From positions 97,691-161,690 of the forward strand of contig JABCPU010000134.1 of assembly GCA_016800925.1 (NCBI GenBank): a stretch of DNA of 64,000 nt. The letters run 5' to 3'. This document shows positions 21,743 through 33,093 of this stretch, in pieces. Within the stretch, counting starts at the first letter, position 1. Every line of letters begins with the position of its first letter. The notes under the pieces were generated by a model. It was given only the letters and a program-made list of their open reading frames with translations, was not told the DNA's origin and did no database searches. The position numbers and the translations under genes are program-made. This DNA is from Suillus spraguei (taxonomy: Eukaryota > Basidiomycota > Agaricomycetes > Boletales > Suillaceae).

Positions 21743-22764
21743 AATGGAGAGACAAGACGTCGATGTATGTTTCTCCCAATGTATTACTAAGACTTGTACA
21801 TGCTGTAGGACAAAAAAAAGAACTTTGTGTTCCCATTACCTTGCACTCGCAAACTTGTCTAAAATATGTCGACACTACTGCTGTTATCAATTTCAGAGCA
21901 GCCAGAACCTTTATCTCCAAGGAGTTTGTGAAGCTCCACAAAATCACTCGAAAGAAGCTTGATAAGCCCTTCAAGGTCATGACTGCTGACAGTACCTATA
22001 TCAAAGGAGGACTGATTACACACTACTGTCTATTGATGGTAAAGATCGATGAACAAACCATGCTTGGTAAATTCAATATCACCAAGCTTGGAAGATGCAA
22101 TAAGATCTTATTGGGAATCCCCTGGCTTCGTGCAATGAATCCAGTCATTGATTGGACCACCGAAACACTTATCCTACCGTGCACCCCTAGATCTGACAAA
22201 CTTGAAATCGATCTTGACAAAGACAGAAAGAAGAACAGTTTTCCCCTTGACTTCCCAGAGCATGAGAAGAAGCTGAAGTGGAACACTCAAAACTTCCACA
22301 AATGAAGAAGGTGATAACCTTCGATAACCCCATTGTTATGAATGAACCAGAAACTACACCATGCATAGTATCACCCGCACCTTGTGTGCAGTTGCCACAA
22401 GTGGCATCACCAATTCCTCGAGTAGGAACACAAAAGAACGACTTTGAGCCCGAGCAATGGGCTGGACCTGAACCTATTGAACAATGACCAATAGAAGAAC
22501 AAACAAAAGGAAAAAGGAAAGCAGAGGAAGATCTGCCTGTACAAGACAGGATACAACAAGTACCGAAGTTATCCCACCACTTCCCCGACTCACCGCAAAA
22601 AGCTTTGATAGAGGAGATTCCTGAAGAAGAAGAACCTGTGCCTTCATTGATTCCAACTGAGGATGATGACCAATTTAACACGATGCAAGATGTCTGGCAT
22701 GTGCCAGAAGTACACAAAATTTCCTCTTATGAACTTGGAGATGGAGAATTCCTTGTGGAGTATG
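21743..22764 (+). pseudogene. G1 protease and linker (copy b)
   Basis: The pol frame enters from the gag end by a -1 shift and encodes YVSPNVLLRLV, the protease region and a long acidic linker (EIPEEEEPVPSLIPTEDDDQF). The catalytic triplet D-S-G of copy c is replaced by N-F-R (AVINFRAARTF), so the protease active-site Asp is lost. Stops occur near 22302 and 22486. LTR Y4 then replaces the RT N-terminus. Confidence 0.8.
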
Positions 22765-23290
22765 ATACCAATACATTCTGGTACTTTTACTTTTCCCTCT
22801 ATGGTACACATGGTAGTTAGGAATTGTCACCACTACTGTCTCTAACGGAATAAAGTCTTTCGCTGAAGTCACTATCTCTTAAGAATTGTTTTACTGCTGC
22901 ATGCACCACTGCTCTTTACCACTTTCCCACGCTTCACCACTTGCACTACGCTTTCCCGCGCTTCATCGCTACACTTCACTGCTTGTTTTACCGCCAGTTT
23001 CCCATGCCTTACCGCAGTTTTACCGCACGCACTACCGCAGTTTTACCGCTCACACTACCACTACTTTCCCGCTACTTTCCCACGGAGCGGAGGTCACTGC
23101 CAGCATCTCGCTACCTCCGACAGCAGTCTTGCACCATAGGTTGGGCATTATTGAACTATATTAACTTAGCATTCCCTTTAGGGTTGAACGCTCTTGCTTT
23201 GCAAGTGAAGCAGACTAGATGGAGCGCAAGACTCGCATACTAGTTTAGGCCGTGGTTTATCTACAGCCCAGGCTAGATTGTATCTTTACA
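22765..23290. mobile_element. Truncated LTR family Y (Y4)
   Basis: It ends CTAGATTGTATCTTTACA at 23290 and matches the reverse complement of roughly the first 560 bp of Y3 (20660 to about 21220). The other LTR end is missing, and about 500 bp of RT coding sequence present in copy c is gone at the junction, so insertion was accompanied or followed by deletion. Confidence 0.7.
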
Positions 23291-25794
23291 TCGGTCCAGT
23301 TACAACAACATTCGCATCCATCCTGATGATCGCTGAAAAGCTGCGTTTACCATGGAATTCAGCCTCTTTGAACCGAACATCATGTTCTTTGGCCTTTGCA
23401 ATTCCCTGGCAACTTTCCAGGTGTACATGAATCTTCCAACAAGAAATCAATGAAGGATGGATGGTTATCTACATGGACGATATCCTGATTTTCTCTACAA
23501 CAATGGCAGAACACTGGGAATGCACCAGACGGGTACTGATGAAGATATGAAAAGAACATCTGTTCCTAAAACCAGAGAAATGCACCTTTGATGCAGGAGG
23601 AGTGGAATACCTCGGAATGATAATTTGGCCTGGACAAGTTGTTATGGACACCGCCAAGACCAAGGGAATCGCCAAATGGCCAATTCCAAAATCAGTAAAA
23701 GATGTTGGTCATTCCTCGGCTTTTGCAACTTCTACCGAATGTTCATGTCTCACTACTCTGACATCACTCAACCCCTTATTGAATTGATGAAGAAAAATAA
23801 GGTCTTTGACTGGTCATCCGAATGTATGGACACCTTCGAAGAATTAAAACGACACTTCACTTCCCAACAAGTACTCCAAAACCCTGATCCTTCCCACCAA
23901 TTCGCTATTGCTACTGATGCTTCACTCATAGCTACTGGCAGGGTTCTCTTGCAGACTGATGAGAATGGTGTTTACCACCCCTGCGCTTATTTTTCACAGT
24001 CCCTAAACCCTGCCAAGCGAAATTACCAGATCTTTGACCAGGAACTACTTGCTGTGATCCAGGCTCTGATCAAATGGCATCATTATCTTGAAGGAAACCC
24101 ACACCCTGTCCTGGTATTCACCAACCACAAAAACCTTCTGTACTTTAGAAGTGCACAGAAGTTGACATGTCACCAAGCACATTGGCAATTAATTTTGTCT
24201 ATTTACGACATCAAACTGCATCATGTTGCAGGCACAAAATTAGCCGTACCTGATGCACTATCCTGCTGGCCCGACTACGATTCCGGCAAAGATGATAACA
24301 AGGACCAGACCCTCCTCCCTGATGCTCTATTTGTTCATCTTATTGACACTGACTTGCAGGATGTGTTGTCATCCTCCAACCCCTCAATGACCCTGTCTTC
24401 AAGACAGCTTCCGATGCCCTCAATGGTGTGTGCCTTCCCCCTATGAAGTCGGCACTCTCTGATTGGAAAATTGAGGATAATGTCCTCTATTATAAAAACC
24501 ATCCCTATATTCCCCCAACACATCGTACCAATATCTTACACAGATATCATGATCATTCTATTGTGGGACATCCCAGAAGATTCAAAACTGAAGAACTCAT
24601 AAAACGGGAAGCATGGTGGCCCGCTATGGGCTCCTACATCCGAAAATATGTTGAGGGTTGCACCCTTTGTCAGCAAATGAAAGCAGATACTCACCATGTC
24701 CGTCCTCTGCTTACCCCGATTCCCTCCTCTGCAACACGACCTTTCTCCCAGGTCTCTGTTGATCTTATCACTGACCTCCCTGTCTCTGGAGGCTTTGACA
24801 GTATCATGGTCATGGTAAACCATGGCCTTATGAAGGGGGTAATTATTATCCCTTGCTTAAAAACCATCACTTCCAAAGGTGTGGCCAAGTTATTTTTAAA
24901 GCACATCTATCGCCAATTTGGACTCCATGACAAAGTCATCTCAGATCACAGACTGCAGTTCCTATCACACTTCTCAAAGGAACTCACACAACTCCTTGAT
25001 TATGTCATTGCTCAATCCATTGCATACCACCCTCAGATTGATGGTCAAACAGAATGACTTAACCAAGAACTGGAAACGTACTTGCGTATCTACTGTCACA
25101 ACAACCCCAAAGATTGGATAGAGCATCTACCAATCACAGAATTTGTGCATAACCACCAAAAACACAATGCAAGGAATGCATCACCATTCTATTTGATGAT
25201 GGGATACGAACCACATGCTATCCCCCATCTTATTCCTGACTCAACTGTCCCTGTGGCAGAAGATCAAGTACAATCTCTGCAAAAGATCAGAGAAGAAGCA
25301 ATTGCCTGTCATAACATCGCTATGCAAACAATGGCCAAACGATCCTGAGGAGATAAATACATGCCATGGAAGATAGGAGATAAGGTTTGGTTATCAGCAG
25401 CTAATCTTAGACTAAAACTCCCATCTTGAAAGCTCGCACCAAAATGATACGGACCATTCCCGATCATTGAAGTCTTATATCACATCACATTCAAACTCCG
25501 ACTTCCAGCGCAGTGGAAAATCCACCCCATGTTCCATGCTTCTGTTTATCATCCTATAGCGAAAACAATGTACATGGCTCAAACTTCCTAGAGCCTCTAC
25601 CTGACATCATCAAAGAAGAAGAAGAATATGAAGTTGAATCTATTCTCTCTCACAAAGGCACCAGCAGTCGCCAAAGATACCTTGTGTCATGGAAAGGATA
25701 CTCATCGGGAGATAACAAATGGCTCCCAGAAAAGAACTTAAAGAACTCTGATTGTTCCTCAGTCAATCAACTGCACGAGCACCTGATCAACTAA
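23291..25794 (+). pseudogene. G1 RT, RNase H, integrase and chromodomain (copy b)
   Basis: RT resumes at NNIRIHPDD. YMDD (VIYMDDILIFS) is at about 23465-23490. RNase H follows (ATDASLIATGRVL; then the LVFTNHKNLLYF block). The HHCC region (HDHSIVGHP, CTLCQQ) is at about 24550-24675. The integrase core has VNHGLMK, SDHRLQFLS and DGQTE. A C-terminal chromodomain (RYLVSWKGYSSGDNKWLPEK) sits at about 25675-25735. Chromodomains can steer integration to heterochromatin marks, which fits the nested setting. Several stops and frameshifts make it inactive. Its TAA (25792-25794) is 11 nt before the ORF3 ATG. Confidence 0.85.
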
Positions 25795-25918
25795 AATCGT
25801 TTGAAATGTCTTTCTCCACTGCTTACATCACACCCATCACTGTTGCCAATAATGACTCTGACTCTGATGCTGAAAACTATGGAACCCTCACCAGAGAAAT
25901 CAACAACACTTCTTACTA

Positions 25919-26307
25919 TCTCTTTGAGCAGAGGAGATGGCTTTCATGGTGATTATGACTATGATACATGAGATATTCTGGTTTATATAGTTAGATATAG
26001 TCATAAAATAACATAATGACACCACTTTATAATTTATATAATAGTGGCATGATTTTTATGGTGTCATAAATAATGATTTATATAGTTTTAATATACACTC
26101 AAAAAACTGTCCACATGAGTCATCATTTTATAAGCCTTATATCTCCACCATATCTCCGCAGATTCCCACGGTGTAGGGCTCAAATAAAAGCCCTGAAGCC
26201 ATACTACAATGTGGTATAAGTATGTCCTTGAGGAATTTGTTCATTCTCACACAATATCATAGATAGTGAAAAATGTCAAAACATGCGGACAGTTTTTTGA
26301 GCCACTG
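25919..26307 (-). mobile_element. Tc1 element end (Tc-4, truncated)
   Basis: It contains one full terminal repeat, the AT-rich leader and the first nine or so codons of transposase on the minus strand (ATG at 25945-25947). TA follows the outer end at 26308-26309. The rest of the element is missing, and ORF3 sequence adjoins the broken end. Confidence 0.88.
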
Positions 26308-26321
26308 TATGTTGAAGCCGC

Positions 26322-27286
26322 TGTAACGAACATATTGGTGCTGGGCTTAAAACCCCATATTTTGACACTTGTCTCATGTCTACAGGAGATAACACTTGTC
26401 CATGGCCGTCTTACCCCATTTAGCAGTACCGGCGGCATCCCACGCTTACCGCACACCGTACCAACTGCCACACCTTGTTCCACAAACCGATGTCCTTCCA
26501 TGTCCTTGCCGCATCCGCATAGCTCCATTTGGTGCATAGTTTGTTTTCTGTTCGTTATCACTGATTCCATGACAAGCATTATTACATGTTGCCTCGTGCC
26601 ACAGCGCCTCACGCTATGTTTACTTACGGCGGTTACTACACTCCAGCGCTACTGATCTCACCTAGAGTATTCCAAGTACATACAAATTAGGATATAAGCA
26701 CTGCGTACCCCGCACGATACAGTACCTGATTTTACCCCATTGCATGTACTATAGGTCAGGATTATTGTCTAGCTCTGGATCTACCCAGTAGTGGACTTAG
26801 TCTTTAAAGTTTCCTTATCGCTTGTTAATTCATCACACTCATTCTCCGTTACCGCTGGCATACCGCTGGACTTTTGATTGATACTTTGGCTGAGCTTCTC
26901 ACGCACCGCTACTTTACTGCTGAAAGTACCACAGACTTCCTTACTGTTTCATTGCACCGCTCGCAACCTTACTGCTACCACAGAGACTACCGCTCGACAT
27001 CACTCACTAGACGCAACTGTTACTGACTTTATCTCAACGACAGTAGCACCACTACACACGACACTAGTTCCAGTGGTATCATCGCTGACCGCAGCAACTT
27101 ACCACTGACCTCGACGCTTGTTTTGCACATAAGTTAGACTCGAACTTGACCATACTGAATAGGCATCCCCCTTTATGGTCGAACACTCTTGTTCTTACAA
27201 GTGAAGCAGACTAGATGGAACGCAAGACTAACATACTAGTTTAGGCAGTGGTTTATCTACAGCCCAAGCTAGGTTGTATCTTTACA
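26322..27286. mobile_element. Solo LTR family Y (Y5)
   Basis: 965 bp, TGTAACGAACATATT to TTGTATCTTTACA, opposite in orientation to Y2. The 4-bp flanks are CCGC (26318-26321) and CTGC (27287-27290), one CpG transition apart. It lies in G1 ORF3. Confidence 0.88.
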
Positions 27287-27806
27287 CTGCTCTCCTATGC
27301 GAGGGACATGCCCTTGAAATCGAAAGAATCCTTACAGAAAGAAATGCCTTCCCTACCCTGCTCATCGTCAACCTCATTCACTCTGCCGCCCTCCTTGAAA
27401 CCATTGCCAAGGAGCTTACAGATATTACATGCCATCAACAGATCCTACACGTACAGAAACGCATACGCGCTTTTGGGATGCTTCTGCTTCCCTGCTCTTT
27501 TACAAATGATGTTGAGAAGGCTATTCATATTGTGGCTGAAAGGCAAGCAAGTGTTGCTCAGCCTCCCTCTCCGCAAAGAGATGCGACACCACTTCCAATC
27601 CCTCCATTCATTCAATTGTGCACTCATTCTAACGTTGTGGCCTTTGCTGGCTTATATACTGCTGTTCAGGAGATTAGACAGATCACCACCACAATTGTTG
27701 AAACTATCCAGCAGTCGGTCGTTGAAACCAGAGAAGCTAGAGGATTAGTTGAAGAAGTCATCTTGGATATACAGGATGCCACATCCATGTTAGATTCCCC
27801 ATGCAC

Positions 27807-27989
27807 TGCAGCAATAGGTAAGCTGCAGTAGTAGTCAGTACTAAGTAATGAATGTGTAAGTAGTGTATGCTCACCTCAGTAGACTAGCAAGTCACTGAGG
27901 TAGGTAGAGTAAAGAGTGGCTGTAAGTATGTCCATGCTTATCTAATACTACCGGTAATGTCCAAGGTCCATGTAACGTTTGACTATTCA
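27807..27989 (-). repeat. Copia 3' LTR
   Basis: 183 bp bounded by TGCAGCAATAGG and GACTATTCA on the plus strand, matching 32514-32696. Next to the inner end on the minus strand lies the purine-rich tract ending GGGGAGTAT. Confidence 0.88.
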
Positions 27990-27999
27990 ATACTCCCCT

Positions 28000-30702
28000 T
28001 CAAATGGTGCGTAGTCCTAGCGTAGCCGCAAAATGTTTGGCCTTGACACTAGGCAAAGCTTTGGTAAGGGTGTCGGCAACCATGTTGTCAGTGGGACAAT
28101 ATATGAGTTGGAGGGAACCTTGTTCAACAATAAAACAAATGTAGTGGTAGTGAATGTCGATGTGCTTTGTTCGAGCATGATAAGTACCACCCTTGGCAAG
28201 TGCAATTGCAGACTGATTGTTGCAATGAAGAGTCGTTGGATAAGTGAGTGGGTGGAAGATCTCTTGGACAAAACGGCGGAGCCACATAGCTTCTTTGGCA
28301 GCGTGAGTGGCAGCGACATACTCAGCTTCTGTGGTGGATAGAGTGACGAGTTCTTGCTTCTTCAAAGCCCAAGATATTGCACCACCATCAAGTAGAAAAG
28401 CATATCCAGAGATGGCATGCCTATGCTCCTGTGATGCTCCATCAGCATCTGTAAAGCCTTCTAGTCTGCACTTCCCATGACCAAAGGTAAGCGCTAGCTT
28501 CCTTGTTCCTACCAGGTAGTGGTAGATTCTCTTCACTGCTTCCCAATGTGCCATGCCTGGCTCTGTGCTGAATTGCACTACTGTTGATACTGCAAATGCT
28601 ATGTCGGGGCGTGTACCAACTGCTAAGTGCATGAGTGAGCCAACAGCTTCGCGATAAGGTACGTTCTTTATTTTTGCAACTTCAGTAGGCATCTTTGGGG
28701 ATTGGCTGCGAGATAACTGAATGTTTGGGTCCATTGGGATGGAGACAGGTTTGTCGTCAGCAAAGTTGTACTTGGTGAGTATCCCATCAACATAGGATTC
28801 TTGCGACAGTGAGATAGTGCATGCTGTGTGGTCACATATAACCTTCATCCCAAGTAGCCAAGCAATAGGTCCAAGATCAGTGAGCTTGTAGCAGTTAGTG
28901 ATCACAATCTTGATTAACTAAATCTCCTTTCTGTCACTTCCAGTAACAGTGCAGTCATCAACATGTGATGCAAGCAGGAGGATCTCATTCTCCACATACT
29001 GGTAGAACACTCCCCAATCACATTTGGCTCGCCTAAAGCCAAGTAGTTTCAGTGCTTTGTGCAGCTCATTGTACCACTTGAGTGCACCTTGCTTGGATCT
29101 GTACAGTGCAACACATAAGCGTGCAACTGGGGTCTTGAACTTGCCGTTAACCTGTAGCCCAGGTGGAAGTTTCATGAATATAACCTTGTCAGGATCTAGC
29201 TTTCCATTAAGGTAAGCACTCTGGAAGTCAAAGACGTCGATGTCCCAGTCATTCCTGGCTGCGATAGCAAGGATGGTGTGCAGTGATGCAAGGCATGCGA
29301 CGGGGGTGTATGTGTCATAGTAGTCGACACCATAAACCTGTGAGTAGCCTTTAGCAACAAGATGTGCCTTGTACTTGTCGATTTCACCATCAGCGTTCCA
29401 CTTGATGTGATAGACCCATTTGCAACCAACGATGTTGGCACCCTTAGGACACTCAACTATTGTCCAGGTCTTGGTGTCTTCCAGGCTTCTAAACTCCTTG
29501 TTCATCACCTCATCCCATTTGGGCCAGTCACGGCATTTGCATGCTTCATCATCACTAGTTGGGTTGCTCCCCTCAACCTCCACTGCTCCAGTAACCATGG
29601 CAAAAACTTCTTCGTCATCCTCATCCAGCTGACCATCATCTCCCAGCATGCCTAACCCCTGCACAAGATTGCCAGTCTCGCTTGAGCCTGCTTGGACTCC
29701 AGTTGGCAGTGTCGGTGAGTTAGCTTGACCATCATGAGTACCTTCCCCATCTCTTAGACGTCTCACATATTCTGATTTGATTCGCATTCTTCCTGAGCAT
29801 CAAGGCTGTGGAGCGGGAATCTCAAACTGTGGTCCTAGGTGGTCTTGAGTTGGTGCGTGTTGTTTTGGAGGTGATTGTGGGATGTTAGCACACTGAGATT
29901 CGCATGCTCCCATAGTGGTGTGAGCAGGGTCGAGAGTGATTCCAGTGATTGTGCCATCGCGCAGCATCTTTCTAATGGCTTCAGGTGCGATGTGCCCTAG
30001 CCTAACATGAACTTCCTCTGTGGTGAGTGGTTCCTTTGTGCTGGAAACACCTGCAAATAGCTTTCTTGGAGCTTTGACACAGTATAGTCCTTTATTGACT
30101 GGAATCTCCCCTAGCTTCCTCTTCTTGGCATCGAAGATCTTGCAAGTTGTCTCATGGAATAGTGCAGCATACCCAGCGGCCGCTAGCTTGCTGATCGAGA
30201 CAAGTGTTAAGCCCATCTTGGGTGCATATAGGACATTTTTGAGGAGAATGCGGGTGCGACTCTTGCCATTAGGTAGACTAATCAGTAGGTCGCCTTTTCC
30301 TATGGCTTGAAAGGTGTGTTTATTGGCAGTGGTGATAGGCTTTGGTGGGATTGTCACAAAATCCTGGAAATGGTCTTGGTATGATGACATATGATGGGAG
30401 GCACCAGAGTCGTATAGCTCTGTGCGGTCGCTATCTTCTCTACCAGAGTTGGTGAGCATAGCATAGTCAAAGGTCTTGGTGTAGGCCTCTTCATCATCAT
30501 CCTGGATGTCATCAATTGAAGGTACGTCATCTTCATCTACCTCTGTGAGCCAATCCACTTCATCATCCCAACCATGCGCTAACCAAACACCCTCTAGTTC
30601 ATCCTCATCGTCCTTGTCCTTGGCAGCCGCAGCTGTATCGGACTTCTTGCCTTTGGCCTTGCTAGAGCCTGGCTTCTCCTCAGCTTTTCCTCCGCCATCA
30701 GC
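28000..30702 (-). pseudogene. Copia pol: protease, RT, RNase H; integrase core deleted
   Basis: From the N-terminal side: protease with YDSGASHHM (about 30425-30395), the GAG-pre-integrase segment (VHVRLGHIAPEAIRKM), then an abrupt change after GACES near 29900 where the integrase zinc-finger Cys and the whole DDE core should follow. RVT_2 follows (KWVYHIKWNADGEIDKYKAHLVAKGY is the family signature region, about 29410-29340; DVFDFQSAYLNGKL; YRSKQGALKW; SHVDDCTV as the YVDD-type box near 28950). RNase H closes it (GFTDADGASQEHRHAISGY; LSTTEAEYVA). Only two in-frame stops are seen (TGA about 29800, TAG about 28918). The element cannot integrate by itself because integrase is missing. Confidence 0.9.
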
Positions 30703-30707
30703 CCAGC

Positions 30708-31456
30708 TGTCATATACCATACTTCTAATCTCAGATCTGATCGATTCCATATCCGTCCGGTCCACAGATCCTGTCCGGACCACCCATCCGAATGTGCTCA
30801 CTTCTTGCACCTTAACTCCCTTGTGTATATCTGCGTCTATCTCCTTTCGTCATTCCTCCTGTTTCCGGTATTCCGGCTGTTTATATTTCCGTCCTGTGTT
30901 ACTGATCCATTTCCTGTGTTCATTTCCGATTCATGCTTACTGATCCGCTGTGCATTAACTAATAGACTTCCATTACACTTCATACATAGCCCTCGGTCCC
31001 GGACTTGCTGATTATCCGTCTTAGATACTTACAGTATATAAACCACTTGTAGATCTCCGTAGAACCTTAGTTCGAATATCATCTTAGATTCTACTCATTC
31101 TGTTTCCTCCGGACTTAAGCCACTTTCTGCTTTAAGTCACCTTCCGAGACTTAGGATTGATTCCTATAGTCTATATCTCCGACTCTATCTTCGGATAGTC
31201 TACCTCCGTTAGTTTCTAGTTAGGAACTTGTTCCGAAACTAGCCTTAATCTCTGTCCTCTTCTTATGTTCTGAATAACCTTCGGATGTATCATATCCAAT
31301 ACCTTTGGACACCCGGATCCGTCATGCAACTCCTTCCAGGTCTTCGGACGAATAACTCCTCCCTGAAATAAGGGGCATTACTTGAGAAAGGGGCACAGTG
31401 CATGAACTGAGGCCAAAGCCCTTCGGATCTCTCTACCCTTGAGTACGGTCTTAACA
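30708..31456 (+). mobile_element. Solo LTR family X (X1)
   Basis: 749 bp, TGTCATATACC to GGTCTTAACA, with a perfect duplication CCAGC (30703-30707 and 31457-31461), between Copia gag and protease. It is the best reference copy of LTR X, with TATATAAA at 31035-31042. Confidence 0.95.
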
Positions 31457-31461
31457 CCAGC

Positions 31462-32260
31462 AGTCTGCCTTCATATGACCTTTCTTCCCACAGTTGTGAC
31501 ACTCGCCCTTGAAGCGGCGCTTCTTGCCATTGGGATTTTCAGTGTAGGCGGCATTGTCATTGGAAGGTGTGGATTTCTTCCCCTTTGTGGTGAGTCGGTC
31601 ATACTCATCAATAATGGCGGCCATCAAGACATCTGGAGTAAGGTCTGTACTGGTGACTCTGGCTGACACCGTCAATGCAGATAGGTGTGGGTCATAGGAC
31701 GTTGGCAGGGAACCAAGAATAATTGTAGTGAAACTGTCGTCTGACAAATCTTGACCCATTGAGGACAATTGCTCCCTGATGGCAAGCATTTTGTCAAAGT
31801 GGTCATGGACATTCCCTTTCTCCTGGCACTTCAGGTCCTGCAGCTTGCGGAGTAGCTCAACAGAAATTATTCTGGAGCGCTTCTGAAACATGTTGGCCAA
31901 GTAGGTAAAGATCTCTGCTGCTGTGGAGAGAGACTTGATTCTGGTAAAGAGCATGTCTGGGATTGTACCTGCAATCTGCTGTTTGACTACAGCATCACAA
32001 AGTCGCCATTCTTTCATAGTCTTCTGATATTCCACCACTTCCTTCAACTCATCTGCAGTTGTTGGACTCCATGACTGGCCTCTTCCTGACAATGTTGCAG
32101 GGTTTACCAGTTTTGTTGTTGTGCCATCCAAATGGCCAACCAAACCTCTAGTGTCTATGGACCAAAGCAGTCTTTCCTTGTAAGTCACCCAGTTTTCTCC
32201 ATCTGTGGTCAATTTGGGTACCCGAAGAAAGTTGTCTCCTAGTTTAGTGGTGAAAGACAT
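31462..32260 (-). CDS. Copia Gag with CCHC zinc knuckle
   Basis: Open from ATG at 32260 to the LTR X1 insertion. The N-terminal DUF4219/UBN2-type capsid (VPKLTTDGENWVTYKERLLW; then LLRKLQDLKCQEKGNVHDH) covers about residues 10-200. A basic linker and CHNCGKKGHMKADC, a CX2CX4HX4C zinc knuckle, follow near 31500-31460. It would coat and package element RNA. It is intact up to its junction with X1, where a stop in the LTR truncates it and uncouples it from pol. Confidence 0.9.
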
Positions 32261-32449
32261 TATATTTGATGCTCAATACTGAGAGCAGCAGCAGCCTTCC
32301 AAAAATAGGCAATATGGCACTGGTGCTGCTATCCACTGGCTCTGGCACTGTATTTGGCGTTGTTTGTTTTGTGTGAACTGGTTTTCGCAAATTCCCTAAT
32401 TAGGCAACCCAAAAACTTCAGCGTCCAAGGTTTGCTCTTCTGTGTCAAG

Positions 32450-32463
32450 CAGGGCTCATAACC
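32450..32463 (-). other. Copia primer binding site, half-tRNA iMet type
   Basis: Directly inside the LTR (TGCAGC at 32464) the plus strand reads cagggctcataacc, which equals the anticodon arm of eukaryotic initiator tRNA-Met (CAU anticodon inside CTCATAA). The element RNA is thus complementary to an internal tRNA segment, as in Drosophila copia, and not to the tRNA 3' end. Confidence 0.8.
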
Positions 32464-32696
32464 TGCAGCAATAGGTAAGCTCAGTAGACTAGCAAGTCAC
32501 TGTATTATATACCTGCAGCAATAGGTAAGCTGCAGTAGTAGTCAGTACTAAGTAATGAATGTGTAAGTAGCATATGCTCACCTTAGTAGACTAGCAAGTC
32601 ACTGAGGTAGGTAGAGTAAAGAGCAGCTGTAAGTATGTCCATGCTTATCTAATACTACTGGTAATGTCCAAGGTCCATGTAATGTTTGACTATTGA
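32464..32696 (-). repeat. Copia 5' LTR with partial internal duplication
   Basis: A full LTR copy (32514-32696) is preceded by a partial copy (32464 to about 32501) sharing TGCAGCAATAGGTAAGC and TAGACTAGCAAGTCACTG. The primer site adjoins the partial copy, so the LTR was internally rearranged. Confidence 0.8.
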
Positions 32697-33092
32697 ACAG
32701 AAGGAACTCAAGTCTGGAGGGCAGAATGAGCAGAACTATGATGATATTTGAACTGAGGTGCTACAGAGGTTTACAAGTGGATTATATACTGTAGGTAACT
32801 GGTACAGATAATCAACAAGCCAGGACCAAGGGCTATATACAAAGTATAATGGAAGTCTATAAGTAAAGTACAGCAGATCAATAAGCAGGACAGAAATATA
32901 CATAGCTGAAATACCAGAGACAGGAGAGTTACTGAAAGGAGATAGACACAGGTATTCATAATGGAGTTAGAGTGTGAGAAGTAGGAAGGTTTGGATGCGA
33001 GGTCTGGATAGGATCTGTGGACTGGATGGAAGTAGAATCAATTGGATCTGATTGAATCTGAGATTGGATGCATGGTATATAACAATACTGTA
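32697..33092 (-). mobile_element. LTR X fragment, reverse
   Basis: It matches the start-proximal part of LTR X in reverse (aactcaagtctgg, TATATACTGTAGG, ending GGTATATAACAA). Diverged and truncated at the Copia junction. Confidence 0.7.
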
Positions 33093-33093
33093 C

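Larger units (their letters stand above)
17662..27806 (+). mobile_element. G1 chromovirus copy b, nested and truncated
   Basis: It starts in G2 integrase with about 100 bp of a truncated LTR Z (17662 to about 17760). Then follow gag, protease, RT, RNase H, integrase, chromodomain and ORF3, which is cut at 27806 by the Copia element. Insertions within it are a composite Tc1 (18509-20586), Y3, Y4, a Tc1 end (25919-26307) and Y5. No 3' LTR survives. Confidence 0.85.
25806..27806 (+). pseudogene. G1 ORF3 (env-position ORF, copy b), interrupted
   Basis: Starts MSFSTAYITPITVANNDSDS, 11 nt after the pol stop. It is split by a Tc1 end (25919-26307) and by solo LTR Y5 (26322-27286), resumes at about 27291 with ALLCEGHALEIERILTER, and is cut at 27806 by the Copia LTR. 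The reading frame is otherwise open. It aligns along its length with copy c (40858-41607), by eye about two-thirds identical, with conserved hydrophobic heptad-like helices. No signal peptide or membrane segment is evident, so a classical envelope is unlikely. I do not recognise a known domain. Confidence 0.7.
27807..32696 (-). mobile_element. Ty1/Copia retrotransposon
   Basis: On the minus strand: 5' LTR (32464-32696), half-tRNA primer site, gag, solo LTR X1, protease, a deletion of the integrase core, RT, RNase H, polypurine tract (about 27990-28003, GAAGGGGAGTAT) and 3' LTR (27807-27989). gag and all pol pieces are in one frame once X1 and one duplication copy are discounted. No matching target duplication is seen at the ends, so its flanks have been rearranged. 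Confidence 0.92.
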
